Of a stretch of 49,441 bases of DNA, positions 1 to 7,526 are shown piece after piece (within the stretch, counting starts at the first letter, position 1; every line of letters begins with the position of its first letter). The notes under the pieces were generated by a model. The model had not been told where the DNA came from and did not search any database. It saw nothing but the letters and a program-made list of their open reading frames with translations. This stretch comes from Pseudomonadota bacterium (GTDB taxonomy: Bacteria; Pseudomonadota; Gammaproteobacteria; Burkholderiales; SG8-39), in assembly GCA_021811085.1 (NCBI GenBank), contig JAJZPQ010000006.1:68914-118354 (forward strand), written 5' to 3'. Both the position numbers and the translations under genes were made by a program.

Positions 1-1
1 C

Positions 2-1159
2 GTGCATAGGACGATTATGGGTGTGGATTCTTTCGTGCTGCTTGCTATCCCGCTGTTTATATTTGCTGGGACCATCATGGAGCAGGGCGGAATTTCGGAA
101 CGTCTCGTGCATTTTACGCGCACCATTTTCGGTCGTTTCCGCGGAGGACTTCCCATGGGAGTGGTAGCGGGGACGATGTTGCAGTCCGGCGTTTCCGGTT
201 CTACCGTCGCTGACGTGTCGGCCATAGCGACTATGACACTTGGGCCGCTCGAGCGCGCCGGCTATGCGAAGCCCTACAGCCTTTCTGTAATCGGTTCCTC
301 ATGCGCGTTCGCTATCCTGATTCCGCCGTGCATCCTGATGGTGATCGTGGCCGCAGTCGCTAATGTCTCGGTGATTGCGCTGTTCGCCGCCGGCCTCCTA
401 CCGTCGGTGGTTATGGGAGTGCTGGTGCTCGGCCTCATCCACCTCCAGGCTCGCAGGCATAACATGCCGCGGGACAAGGCCTATTCGCTGCGCGAGATTC
501 TCGCCGGCGTGAAGGATGCGTCGCTCGCGCTCGGTATCCCCGTGTTCATCTTCACCGGCATTCGCCTCGGCGTTGCGACAGTCACCGAGATGGCAGCGTT
601 AACCGTGGTTTATTCGCTTGTAGTTGGCGGCCTGATCTATCGCAGTCTCACATGGCGATCGATTTTAGACGCACTGGTACAGTCCGCACTCGCCACCGGT
701 ACGATTACGATGATGCTGGGCTTTGCCATGATCTTCGGCTACCTGATCGCGACACAGGGGCTGCCGATGACTTTCGCCAATTGGATGCGCGATGCGCAAG
801 TACCGGCATGGGGCGTGCTGGCGATCTCAGCTCTCATTTTTGTCGTCATCGGTTCGGTGCTCGAAGGTGCTCCTGCGGTGTTGATCTTCGTGCCGATCCT
901 GCTGCCGGTCGTGCGCGCGCTGGGTATTGACGTCGTCCACTGGCTGACGATCGTGGTGCTCGCGTCGGGGATCGGCCTGTTCGTTCCGCCGACCGGGATC
1001 GCGGTGCTCATGGCTTGCAGTATCGGCAAGATCAAGATGGAGAGTTTGCTCAGGCCGATGATGCCGTTCCTTGGGGTGCTCTTTCTCGGCCTGCTGATTC
1101 TGATCGCGTTTCCGGACATCACGACAGTGCTACCACGATTGCTAGAAATTCCCTATTGA
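2..1159 (+). CDS. dctM: TRAP transporter large permease (DctM family), 5'-truncated by window edge
   Basis: This is the large membrane subunit of a tripartite ATP-independent periplasmic transporter, which imports organic acids with a cation gradient and a periplasmic binding protein. The 385 readable codons are a run of hydrophobic helices with family landmarks: the FAGTIMEQGG segment near residue 22, the SGSTVADVSAIA stretch around 65-77, the IPPCILMVIVAAVANVS segment near 107-123, and a late LFVPPTGIAVLMACSIGK segment near 325. Full-length members have about 425 residues, so roughly 40 N-terminal residues lie upstream of the window; the GTG at base 2 is probably internal. The small permease and binding protein are not visible and may lie further upstream. 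It ends 11 bases before the next gene, suggesting co-transcription and a shared substrate with the catabolic enzymes. Confidence 0.92.
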   Translation: MHRTIMGVDSFVLLAIPLFIFAGTIMEQGGISERLVHFTRTIFGRFRGGLPMGVVAGTMLQSGVSGSTVADVSAIATMTLGPLERAGYAKPYSLSVIGSSCAFAILIPPCILMVIVAAVANVSVIALFAAGLLPSVVMGVLVLGLIHLQARRHNMPRDKAYSLREILAGVKDASLALGIPVFIFTGIRLGVATVTEMAALTVVYSLVVGGLIYRSLTWRSILDALVQSALATGTITMMLGFAMIFGYLIATQGLPMTFANWMRDAQVPAWGVLAISALIFVVIGSVLEGAPAVLIFVPILLPVVRALGIDVVHWLTIVVLASGIGLFVPPTGIAVLMACSIGKIKMESLLRPMMPFLGVLFLGLLILIAFPDITTVLPRLLEIPY

Positions 1160-1170
1160 GGCCGCTTGCA

Positions 1171-2964
1171 ATGAATTCCACAAACAACATGGCGCCGCAA
1201 ATCTCCGGCGGAGATCTGATCGTCGAGTACTTGGTGCGCGAGAAGGTGCCGTACCTATTCGGCGTGTGCGGGCATGGCAATATCGGTTTTCTCGACTCGG
1301 CGTTCAAGGCGAAGGATCGCATCAAGACGGTGATGACACATCACGAGCAGACCGCCGGATTCATGGCCGAAGCCTACTACAAGGTGTCGCACCAGCTGGT
1401 TGCCACCTACAGTTCCTGCGGCCCCGGCTCGTGCAACATGCCGGTTGCGCTGGCGAGCGCAATGATGGATTCCGCTGCCTATCTGGCGATCACCGGCAAC
1501 GTGCCGACCGGTCAGTTCAATCGCAATGCATTCCAGGAAAGCGGCAAGTACTTCCAGGCGGACTTTCCTTCCGTGATCCGTCCTTACGTGAAGCGAAGTT
1601 TCCAGCCGACGCGGGTGGAGATGTTGCCGCTAGCGCTCAAGCAGGCGTTCGGTTTGATGCGGACCGGGCGTCCCGGGCCGGTGAACATTGATGTACCGCT
1701 CAACCTGTTTGTCGAACAGGGCGCGGTGCAAGTGCCGCAGCCGGATCCGCCGGTGGCCCAGCGTTCGCCGGGAGATCCGGCCGCGCTGCAGCGCGCTTAC
1801 GCGATGCTGACAGGCGCCGGGCGGCCGGTAATCGTCGCGGGACAGGGGGCACTTCTTTCGGAGGCGTCCAAGGAACTGCTTCGCTTCGCCGAGCTGACCG
1901 GCATTCCGGTGGCGACGAGCCCGAACGGTAAGGGCGCGATCGACGAGACCCACGACCTTGCGCTCGGCCCGATCGGGCGCAACGGCTCATATGCCGCGAA
2001 TGGCGCGAGCAGCAAAGCGGACGTAATCCTCGCGCTGGGCTTCAGCTTTGACGACCGGGCCTGCAGCGCCTGGTTGCCCGGGTATACGTTCAGCATTCCG
2101 CCGAGCCGACTGATCCAGGTCGATATCGACGCGACGGAGATCGGCCGCAACTATCCGGTGGAACTCGGCATCCTGGCCGACATCCGGGGGTTTCTCGTGG
2201 CCCTCATCGAACTGGCGCAGGCAGCGGGGGCGAGGCGGCGTCCTGACGACGCATGGATGCGCGGGCTGCGCGAGCGCCGCAAGGTATGGGACGATTACCA
2301 TGCACCGCTTGGCGCAAGCGCAGCAACGCCGATCCGCCCGGAGCGGCTGGTTCGTGCGCTCGGTAACGTGTTGCCAGAGGATGCCATCGTTGCGGCCGAC
2401 GTTGGATCGCACCATAACTGGCTGGTGGAACTCTGGCCTGTACGGCGGCCGCGCCATTTGCTGCAGTCCTGGGGATTCGGATCAATGGGGTTCGCAACCT
2501 CGGGCATCCTCGGGGCGAAACTGGCGGTACCCGATGCTCCCTGCGTCGCGGTGGTCGGCGACGGTTCCTTCCTGATGACGCCGCACGCGGTGGCGACCGC
2601 CGTCGAATACGGCATCCCGGTGGTCTGGGTGGTTTGGAACAACTTCGGCTTTACGTCGATCCGTGACTTGCAACTGGGCGCGTTCAAGCGCGAGCTTGAC
2701 TCGTCGTTTCGACGCGCTGACACCGGACAACTCTACTCGCCCGATTTTGCGTCCCTGGCGCGCTCATTCGGCGCCGACGGCGTGCGAGTGGAGAAGCCTG
2801 GCGATCTCGAGGACACGCTCAGGGCGGCGCTGCGTTCCGGACGGCCGAGTCTGGTGGAAGTCGTCATCGACCGCGAGATCCGGCCGGTCTCAACAGGCGG
2901 CTGGGAACTGCCACCGCTACCGCCCGCTGAACCCAATTTCGAGAAGCTGGCTCTCGGCAGGTAG
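1171..2964 (+). CDS. ThDP-dependent enzyme, acetolactate synthase-like (2-oxoacid or 2-hydroxyacyl-CoA lyase type)
   Basis: A 597-residue cytoplasmic enzyme of the thiamine diphosphate superfamily with the usual N-terminal Pyr, central and C-terminal PP domains. The catalytic Glu that activates the cofactor is seen in the HHEQTAGFMAEA segment (Glu59). The Mg-ThDP motif starts with VVGDGSF near residue 460 and closes with the WNN pair near 488. The chosen start is ATG 1171; an open frame continues upstream but overlaps the transporter gene. The family includes acetolactate synthase, sulfoacetaldehyde acetyltransferase, benzoylformate decarboxylase and 2-hydroxyacyl-CoA lyase, and the reaction cannot be fixed by eye. 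Biosynthetic acetolactate synthase is less likely because no small subunit follows and the context is catabolic. Confidence 0.85.
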   Translation: MNSTNNMAPQISGGDLIVEYLVREKVPYLFGVCGHGNIGFLDSAFKAKDRIKTVMTHHEQTAGFMAEAYYKVSHQLVATYSSCGPGSCNMPVALASAMMDSAAYLAITGNVPTGQFNRNAFQESGKYFQADFPSVIRPYVKRSFQPTRVEMLPLALKQAFGLMRTGRPGPVNIDVPLNLFVEQGAVQVPQPDPPVAQRSPGDPAALQRAYAMLTGAGRPVIVAGQGALLSEASKELLRFAELTGIPVATSPNGKGAIDETHDLALGPIGRNGSYAANGASSKADVILALGFSFDDRACSAWLPGYTFSIPPSRLIQVDIDATEIGRNYPVELGILADIRGFLVALIELAQAAGARRRPDDAWMRGLRERRKVWDDYHAPLGASAATPIRPERLVRALGNVLPEDAIVAADVGSHHNWLVELWPVRRPRHLLQSWGFGSMGFATSGILGAKLAVPDAPCVAVVGDGSFLMTPHAVATAVEYGIPVVWVVWNNFGFTSIRDLQLGAFKRELDSSFRRADTGQLYSPDFASLARSFGADGVRVEKPGDLEDTLRAALRSGRPSLVEVVIDREIRPVSTGGWELPPLPPAEPNFEKLALGR

Positions 2965-3200
2965 ATCGATGGCACTGCGCGGTCCGGTAGTCAGCAATTT
3001 ATGCGCCACGCGCAAGGTGGGCTTCGACGCTATTGATTCTTGCGAAAAATCTCGGCACGCGCCGATTAGCCGACAAGCGGAACTGGAGGGCGTCCGACTA
3101 GGCAGCGAGGTTTCGCGCGATTCCGTCGAGGACACGCCCCATCTCCGAATAGTCAACCTGAAGAGCAATCTGATCTAATCCCCCTACTAGGAGGTCTACC
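2965..3200 (+). other. Intergenic stretch with strong Shine-Dalgarno for the next gene
   Basis: These 236 bases hold no convincing gene. A 69-codon open frame from ATG 2969 to 3178 has no recognisable family and no ribosome binding site. The only clear signal is AGGAGGT at 3189-3195, five bases before ATG 3201, which fixes the start of the amidohydrolase-fold gene. Confidence 0.6.
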
Positions 3201-4082
3201 ATGGCATTTTCTATCTGCCCGATCATCGACATGCGTCTCCGCCCGCCCATTCCGGCATGGACGCGCGGTTCTGTGTTTAAGACGGCGATGCACTACCCGC
3301 GCCAATGCTTGAGTTTCAAGGGGGCGCGCTCGGCTTGGCTCGAGTCGCTCGACATTCTCTTCCAGGAGATGGACGTCTCGGGTATTAAGTATGGCGTGCT
3401 CATGGGCCGATCCTCGAGCGGTGCCGGAAGCCTGGGTGGAGTCGCGAACCGGGAAATTGTCGAGGCGGTGGCGAACTATCCTGACCGCTTTCTCGGCTTC
3501 CTCGCAATCGATATGGAGGCAATTGGCACGGGTCTTGGCGAGGTGCGCGAGTACGCGAGTGCACCGAATATCAAGGGAATTTCCATCGAGCCCGGATCGG
3601 GGCTGCGCCCACGCTGGTGCGATGACTCGAGCCTCGATCCGATTTATGAAATCGCTTTGGAGCTCGATTTGCCGGTTTCGATTTCACTGTCTGGACTGCT
3701 TTCGGCGCTGGGCGGGCACGACATCAGCTGGTCCAGTCCAATTTCGATTCAGCGTGTCGCCCGGAAGTATCCCGATCTCAAGATAATCGTGTCCCACGCG
3801 GCGTGGCCCTACGCCGACGAAATGGTCGTCGTCGCGCTTGCATGCCCGAACGTCTACGTATCGCCCGACCTCTATGCTTCGACCGCTGGCATGATTTGCG
3901 CCGACACCTACGTGAAGGGTGCGAACATGTTTCTCGAGGACCGGACGCTCTTCGGTACTGCCTATCCCGTCAAGGATCTGCAGGAATCAGTCAGAGACTT
4001 CCTAAATATGGGGTGGCGACAGGAAATTATTCCGAACATCCTCTGGCGGAACGCTGCGAGGCTGCTGAAGGTGACGGGGTAA
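3201..4082 (+). CDS. Amidohydrolase-2-fold protein lacking canonical metal ligands
   Basis: A 293-residue TIM-barrel protein of the amidohydrolase-2 group, which includes ACMSD-type decarboxylases and lactone hydrolases. The barrel signature is visible as IIVSHAAWPYADE (His199) and the terminal strand as LFGTAYPVKD near 250-259. The usual HxH pair after the first strand is replaced by Arg12-x-Arg14 (IIDMRLRPP), and the usual metal-binding Asp of the GSDYP-like motif is Ala254. By family logic a classical binuclear or mononuclear metal site is unlikely; it may be metal-independent or have another role. An AGGAGGT ribosome site sits just upstream. It shares strand and neighbourhood with the ThDP enzyme and converges on the PRISE reductase gene 12 bases away. 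Confidence 0.8.
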   Translation: MAFSICPIIDMRLRPPIPAWTRGSVFKTAMHYPRQCLSFKGARSAWLESLDILFQEMDVSGIKYGVLMGRSSSGAGSLGGVANREIVEAVANYPDRFLGFLAIDMEAIGTGLGEVREYASAPNIKGISIEPGSGLRPRWCDDSSLDPIYEIALELDLPVSISLSGLLSALGGHDISWSSPISIQRVARKYPDLKIIVSHAAWPYADEMVVVALACPNVYVSPDLYASTAGMICADTYVKGANMFLEDRTLFGTAYPVKDLQESVRDFLNMGWRQEIIPNILWRNAARLLKVTG

Positions 4083-4094
4083 TTCACTCGCGAG

Positions 4095-5147
4095 TCAGGG
4101 AATGATCCGCTCGGCTCGCATGCGGGCGAATAGCCGATTGAACATCCGCATGGCTTCCAGCGGTTCGTTCCAGCCTGCACGGTGGATTTTGGTTAGGCTA
4201 GACATTTGATCGAACGGACTCGAGTAGACCCAATCGGCAAATTTCCAATTGACCAGTTCGTCCATGCGGTAGGGTTTTAGCCCGTGCCGCTCTCGGATAC
4301 TGGACCAGAGTGGCTCCTTATCCGCCATGAACCGCGACAGGCTGATCGTCTGTACCGGGCCGGGTTCAAGGCCGAATTCCCTGGCGAGATCTGACCAAAT
4401 GTTTTCCCAACGGTCGTAGTCGCCATTGGTAATGTTGAACGCCTGGTTGGCGCAGGACGGTTGTTCACTGGCCCAGAGCGCGGCCCGAGCAAGGAGGGAG
4501 GCATCGGTGAACTGGTACACAGCGCGGAACGCATTGGCGCTTCCGGGAAAACGCAGTGGCAGATCCAACTCACGGGAAATCGTGGCGTAAATGGCGAGCG
4601 CATTTAGTTGGTTCATGGGACTGCCCACCGATAGGCCGCACAGTCCGTGAGGTCGCCACGACGACCACGTCCACCGTTTGCCCCGCTGATACTTCTCGAG
4701 CCAGTCTTGCTGATCATAGTAGAAATTGGGAGGCATGTGACGCGGGTCATCCTCCCGCGCAGGGGTCTTGTAGGGTCCCAGATGGTTGCCGTACCACTTG
4801 CTTCCATGCACAATTGCGACGTGCCTAAGGGAAGGGGAGATTCTGTCCAGTGCGCTCACCAAGTTTACAAGCATGGCGAGGTTCGGGGCAGTCTCATCAG
4901 TCAAGGTTGTGCTCGGCGCATAGGCCGCGAAGTAGATGCGTGTAATTCCGCTGAATTCGGCCAATACGCGGTCGCACGCATCGGCATCGGTCAGGTCAAG
5001 CGAGACAAAACGCGCGCGAGTGGAAAAATCGGGCTTTCGGCGCGATATGCCGATAACCTCCCAGTCTGAGCGGCTTTCTAGTTCTTCGATAAACGCGCGG
5101 CCTGCCACACCCAAAGCGCCGGCGACGATACAGATCTTCGTTGGCAT
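4095..5147 (-). CDS. PRISE-family SDR reductase (progesterone 5-beta-reductase/iridoid synthase-like)
   Basis: A 350-residue NADPH-dependent reductase of the atypical short-chain dehydrogenase group that contains progesterone 5-beta-reductase. Landmarks are the nucleotide loop GALGVAG (residues 10-16), the phosphate-selecting SRRKPDF near 35-41, the catalytic Lys117 in HGSKWYGNHLGP, the KTPAREDDPR loop, and the tyrosine pair 143-144 in NFYYDQQDWL. Family members reduce the C=C bond of enones or act on related activated alkenes. It is transcribed opposite to the GntR regulator, with start codons only about 30 bases apart, so their control regions lie inside each other's coding DNA. The exact substrate is unknown. 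Confidence 0.85.
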   Translation of the reverse strand: MPTKICIVAGALGVAGRAFIEELESRSDWEVIGISRRKPDFSTRARFVSLDLTDADACDRVLAEFSGITRIYFAAYAPSTTLTDETAPNLAMLVNLVSALDRISPSLRHVAIVHGSKWYGNHLGPYKTPAREDDPRHMPPNFYYDQQDWLEKYQRGKRWTWSSWRPHGLCGLSVGSPMNQLNALAIYATISRELDLPLRFPGSANAFRAVYQFTDASLLARAALWASEQPSCANQAFNITNGDYDRWENIWSDLAREFGLEPGPVQTISLSRFMADKEPLWSSIRERHGLKPYRMDELVNWKFADWVYSSPFDQMSSLTKIHRAGWNEPLEAMRMFNRLFARMRAERIIP

Positions 5148-5179
5148 GGTTCGTAGATTCCTTTCATTCGAGACAAACG

Positions 5180-5998
5180 ATGAGGCGTTCCACTAAGAAG
5201 AAAACGACTGAGCGTAGCACGCGCGTTCTGCGCAAGCGGCACAAGGTGCCACGCCGGACCGCTGGCCAGATACTGCCACTTTACAAGCGCATCAAGCTGG
5301 AGGTCACACGTACCCTGAGTAGTAGTGAAATCCAGGCGACCGAGCCGCTGCCCACGGAGAAACAGCTGGCGGCGCGCTATGGCGTTAGCGTAGGCACAAT
5401 TCGACGCGCCATGGATGATCTCGTAGCCGAGCATATCCTGGTACGCCAGCAGGGGCGTGGAACCTTTCTTGCACCGTTCAACGCAGAAAGGCTCCTCAAC
5501 CGGTTCTGGCCAGTATTCCGTAAAGATGGCAGGCGCGAGATTCCAATTGTGCAGACGTTGCTCTTCGCGAGTGAGCGCGCTGACCGCGCGATCGCCGAAG
5601 CGCTCGCGATACGGAAGGGTGCGGGAATCTATCATATTATCAATTTGTTGCTCATCGGCGGTAATCCAGTACTACTCGACGACGTGCGACTTGCGGAGGC
5701 ACTCTTCCCCGGCTTGACGGAGCAGAACTTCGTATCCCGCGAAACAACCATGTATGGCTTCTATCAAAACCGATATGGCGTGAGCGTCATCCGCACCGTG
5801 GACCGGCTGACGGGTGCAGTGGCCGATCCGGAGACCGCGCGCCGCCTTTCGGTGCCGATCTTGACACCGCTATTGGCGTTTACGCGAATCGCCTATACGT
5901 TCGATGACAAACCCGTCGAGTTTCGCCGCACGCTCATAGATACTACAGCCTATGAATACCGTAATGCCATCGGCGGCGAGAGCCCTCGGGGGGGCTAG
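5180..5998 (+). CDS. GntR-family transcriptional regulator with UTRA ligand domain
   Basis: A 272-residue one-component repressor-type regulator of the HutC/FadR-like group. The N-terminus is very basic (RRSTKKK), followed by a winged helix at about 30-100 with the recognition segment YGVSVGTIRRAMDDLV and the wing RQQGRGTFLAP. A UTRA small-molecule sensing domain covers roughly 115-265. I chose ATG 5180; an in-frame TTG at 5141 would add 13 residues and overlap the divergent reductase gene, and neither site has a strong ribosome binding site. Its place between the reductase and carboxylase operons suggests it controls both, with a pathway intermediate as ligand. That role is inferred. Confidence 0.88.
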   Translation: MRRSTKKKTTERSTRVLRKRHKVPRRTAGQILPLYKRIKLEVTRTLSSSEIQATEPLPTEKQLAARYGVSVGTIRRAMDDLVAEHILVRQQGRGTFLAPFNAERLLNRFWPVFRKDGRREIPIVQTLLFASERADRAIAEALAIRKGAGIYHIINLLLIGGNPVLLDDVRLAEALFPGLTEQNFVSRETTMYGFYQNRYGVSVIRTVDRLTGAVADPETARRLSVPILTPLLAFTRIAYTFDDKPVEFRRTLIDTTAYEYRNAIGGESPRGG

Positions 5999-6027
5999 TT
6001 GCTTGCTTGTACTAGATTGCGATGGTA

Positions 6028-6039
6028 TTATAATTATAA
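6028..6039. promoter_or_regulatory. 12-bp perfect AT palindrome, candidate operator/promoter for the carboxylase operon
   Basis: TTATAATTATAA is a perfect inverted repeat within the 120-base gap between the regulator gene and accC, in an AT-rich patch that contrasts with the surrounding coding DNA. GntR proteins commonly bind short AT-rich palindromes, and the site also contains a TATAAT-like hexamer. No partner copy near 5150 was recognised, so the assignment is tentative. Confidence 0.3.
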
Positions 6040-6118
6040 AGATATATATGAATTTTCCGACTTCCGATGTTTAACACTGCGTTTTCTGCAGAGAGTCAAA
6101 TAGGTAACGGAACCGCAA

Positions 6119-7492
6119 ATGCCAAAGATAAGACGTGTTTTTGTTGCCAACCGCGGGGAGATCGCGGTACGTATTATCCGCGCCTGCCGGGACCTAGGGA
6201 TACAGACGGTACAGGCGTATTCGGAGGCCGACGCGAATTCGCTGCCGGTACGCCTTGCGGATGAGGCGGTTTGCGTCGGTGTCGCCGCCTCGAAGCATAG
6301 CTACCTTAATCATGCAGCGCTAATTGGCGCAGCCAAAGCGAGCGGCGCTGACGCAATCCATCCCGGCTACGGTTTCCTCTCTGAGAATGCGGATTTTGCA
6401 GAGCTGTGCGAAGCCGCCGAGCTGGTATACATTGGGGCGCAGTCGTCGGTTATTCGCCTGATGGGTGATAAGGCCGCCGCGCGTAGACTAGCTGCGGAGA
6501 CCGGTGTACCGATCAGCCATGGCTCCGAGGATCCGCTGGACAACCCGGAAAGGGCAGCCGAAATCGCGAATCGAATTGGCTATCCAATTCTTGTGAAGGC
6601 GGCCGCTGGCGGAGGCGGGCGCGGCATGCGTATCGTCACGACTGCAGCCGATCTTCGGGATAGCGTCGAGCGGGCATCGATGGAGGCCGCTGCTGCATTC
6701 GGCAGCGGCGCCGTCTACATCGAGAAGTACCTTCATCCGGTGCGTCATGTGGAGGTGCAAGTTCTAGGCGACGGGAAACGCGTGGTGCACTTAGGCGAAA
6801 GGGACTGCACGATTCAGCGACGACACCAAAAGCTGGTGGAAGAGAGTCCATCATCTGCGCTTACGCCCGGGCTTCGCCGCCGAATTACCGAGTCCGCGGT
6901 GGCACTAGCGTCGCGAGTCGGCTATCGCAGTGCTGGGACGATCGAGTACATTGTCGATGAGGCTCGCCAGGAATTCTTCTTCATCGAGATGAATACTCGA
7001 ATTCAGGTGGAGCATCCGGTCACCGAGATGCTTACTGGTCTCGATCTGGTTGCTCTGCAGATCCGAATTGCCGCCGGCGAGCCACTTCCCTTTGAGCAGT
7101 CTCAGATTCGTTTTACGGGTCACGCGATTGAGTGTCGAATCAATGCGGAGGACCCGGAACGGGGATTTCTGCCGCAGCCCGGCACGTTGACTGAGTATTC
7201 TGCGCCGTCCGGCCCGGGCGTTCGCGTGGACAGCCACGCATTTCCCGGCTACTCTCTGCCGCCGCAATATGACTCACTCATTGCGAAGCTCATCGTATTA
7301 GGGACCGATAGGGAGGAGGCCCGCGCGCGGATGCAGCGCGCGCTCCGAGAATTCCATATTGTGGGCGTGCCGACCACTGTGAAGTTTCATCAGCGTCTTA
7401 TGGCGGAACCCGATTTCGTCACGGGCAATGTGCACACGCGATACCTCAAGGATACGATGTGGGCCGGTCATCCGGCCCAAAAGATGCTTTAA
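6119..7492 (+). CDS. accC: Biotin carboxylase subunit of an acyl-CoA carboxylase
   Basis: A 457-residue ATP-grasp enzyme that carboxylates biotin on the carrier protein using ATP and bicarbonate. It shows the N-terminal VANRGEIAVRIIRA motif, HPGYGFLSENADF, the glycine-rich ATP loop AAAGGGGRGMRIV, the lid and bicarbonate site segment GERDCTIQRRHQKL, and the metal/biotin segment EMNTRIQVEHPVTEM. Length matches stand-alone AccC (about 450). No biotin carrier is fused at the C-terminus; a separate small one lies two genes on. It heads a run of six genes on the same strand. Its clustering with a decarboxylase/propionyl-type beta subunit and a CoA synthetase points to a dedicated catabolic carboxylase, not the fatty-acid synthesis AccC. 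Confidence 0.95.
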   Translation: MPKIRRVFVANRGEIAVRIIRACRDLGIQTVQAYSEADANSLPVRLADEAVCVGVAASKHSYLNHAALIGAAKASGADAIHPGYGFLSENADFAELCEAAELVYIGAQSSVIRLMGDKAAARRLAAETGVPISHGSEDPLDNPERAAEIANRIGYPILVKAAAGGGGRGMRIVTTAADLRDSVERASMEAAAAFGSGAVYIEKYLHPVRHVEVQVLGDGKRVVHLGERDCTIQRRHQKLVEESPSSALTPGLRRRITESAVALASRVGYRSAGTIEYIVDEARQEFFFIEMNTRIQVEHPVTEMLTGLDLVALQIRIAAGEPLPFEQSQIRFTGHAIECRINAEDPERGFLPQPGTLTEYSAPSGPGVRVDSHAFPGYSLPPQYDSLIAKLIVLGTDREEARARMQRALREFHIVGVPTTVKFHQRLMAEPDFVTGNVHTRYLKDTMWAGHPAQKML

Positions 7493-7493
7493 C

Positions 7494-7507
7494 GCGCCCT
7501 CGGGCGC
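7494..7507 (+). other. Short intercistronic GC hairpin
   Basis: GCGCCC and GGGCGC form a six-pair stem just after the accC stop codon, ahead of the GGAGG ribosome site at 7518-7522 of the next gene. No T-run follows, so it is not a terminator; it could stabilise the upstream message or tune translation. The role is a guess. Confidence 0.25.
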
Positions 7508-7526
7508 CCACCAAACTGGAGGCCGG

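Noticed and set aside
1015-1170. Extended N-terminus of the ThDP enzyme starting inside the transporter gene
   Set aside because: The added residues are out-of-phase transporter sequence, and ATG 1171 gives a family-typical N-terminus.
2969-3178. A 69-codon gene between the ThDP enzyme and the amidohydrolase-fold gene
   Set aside because: No ribosome site, no recognisable family and no domain-like pattern; probably chance.
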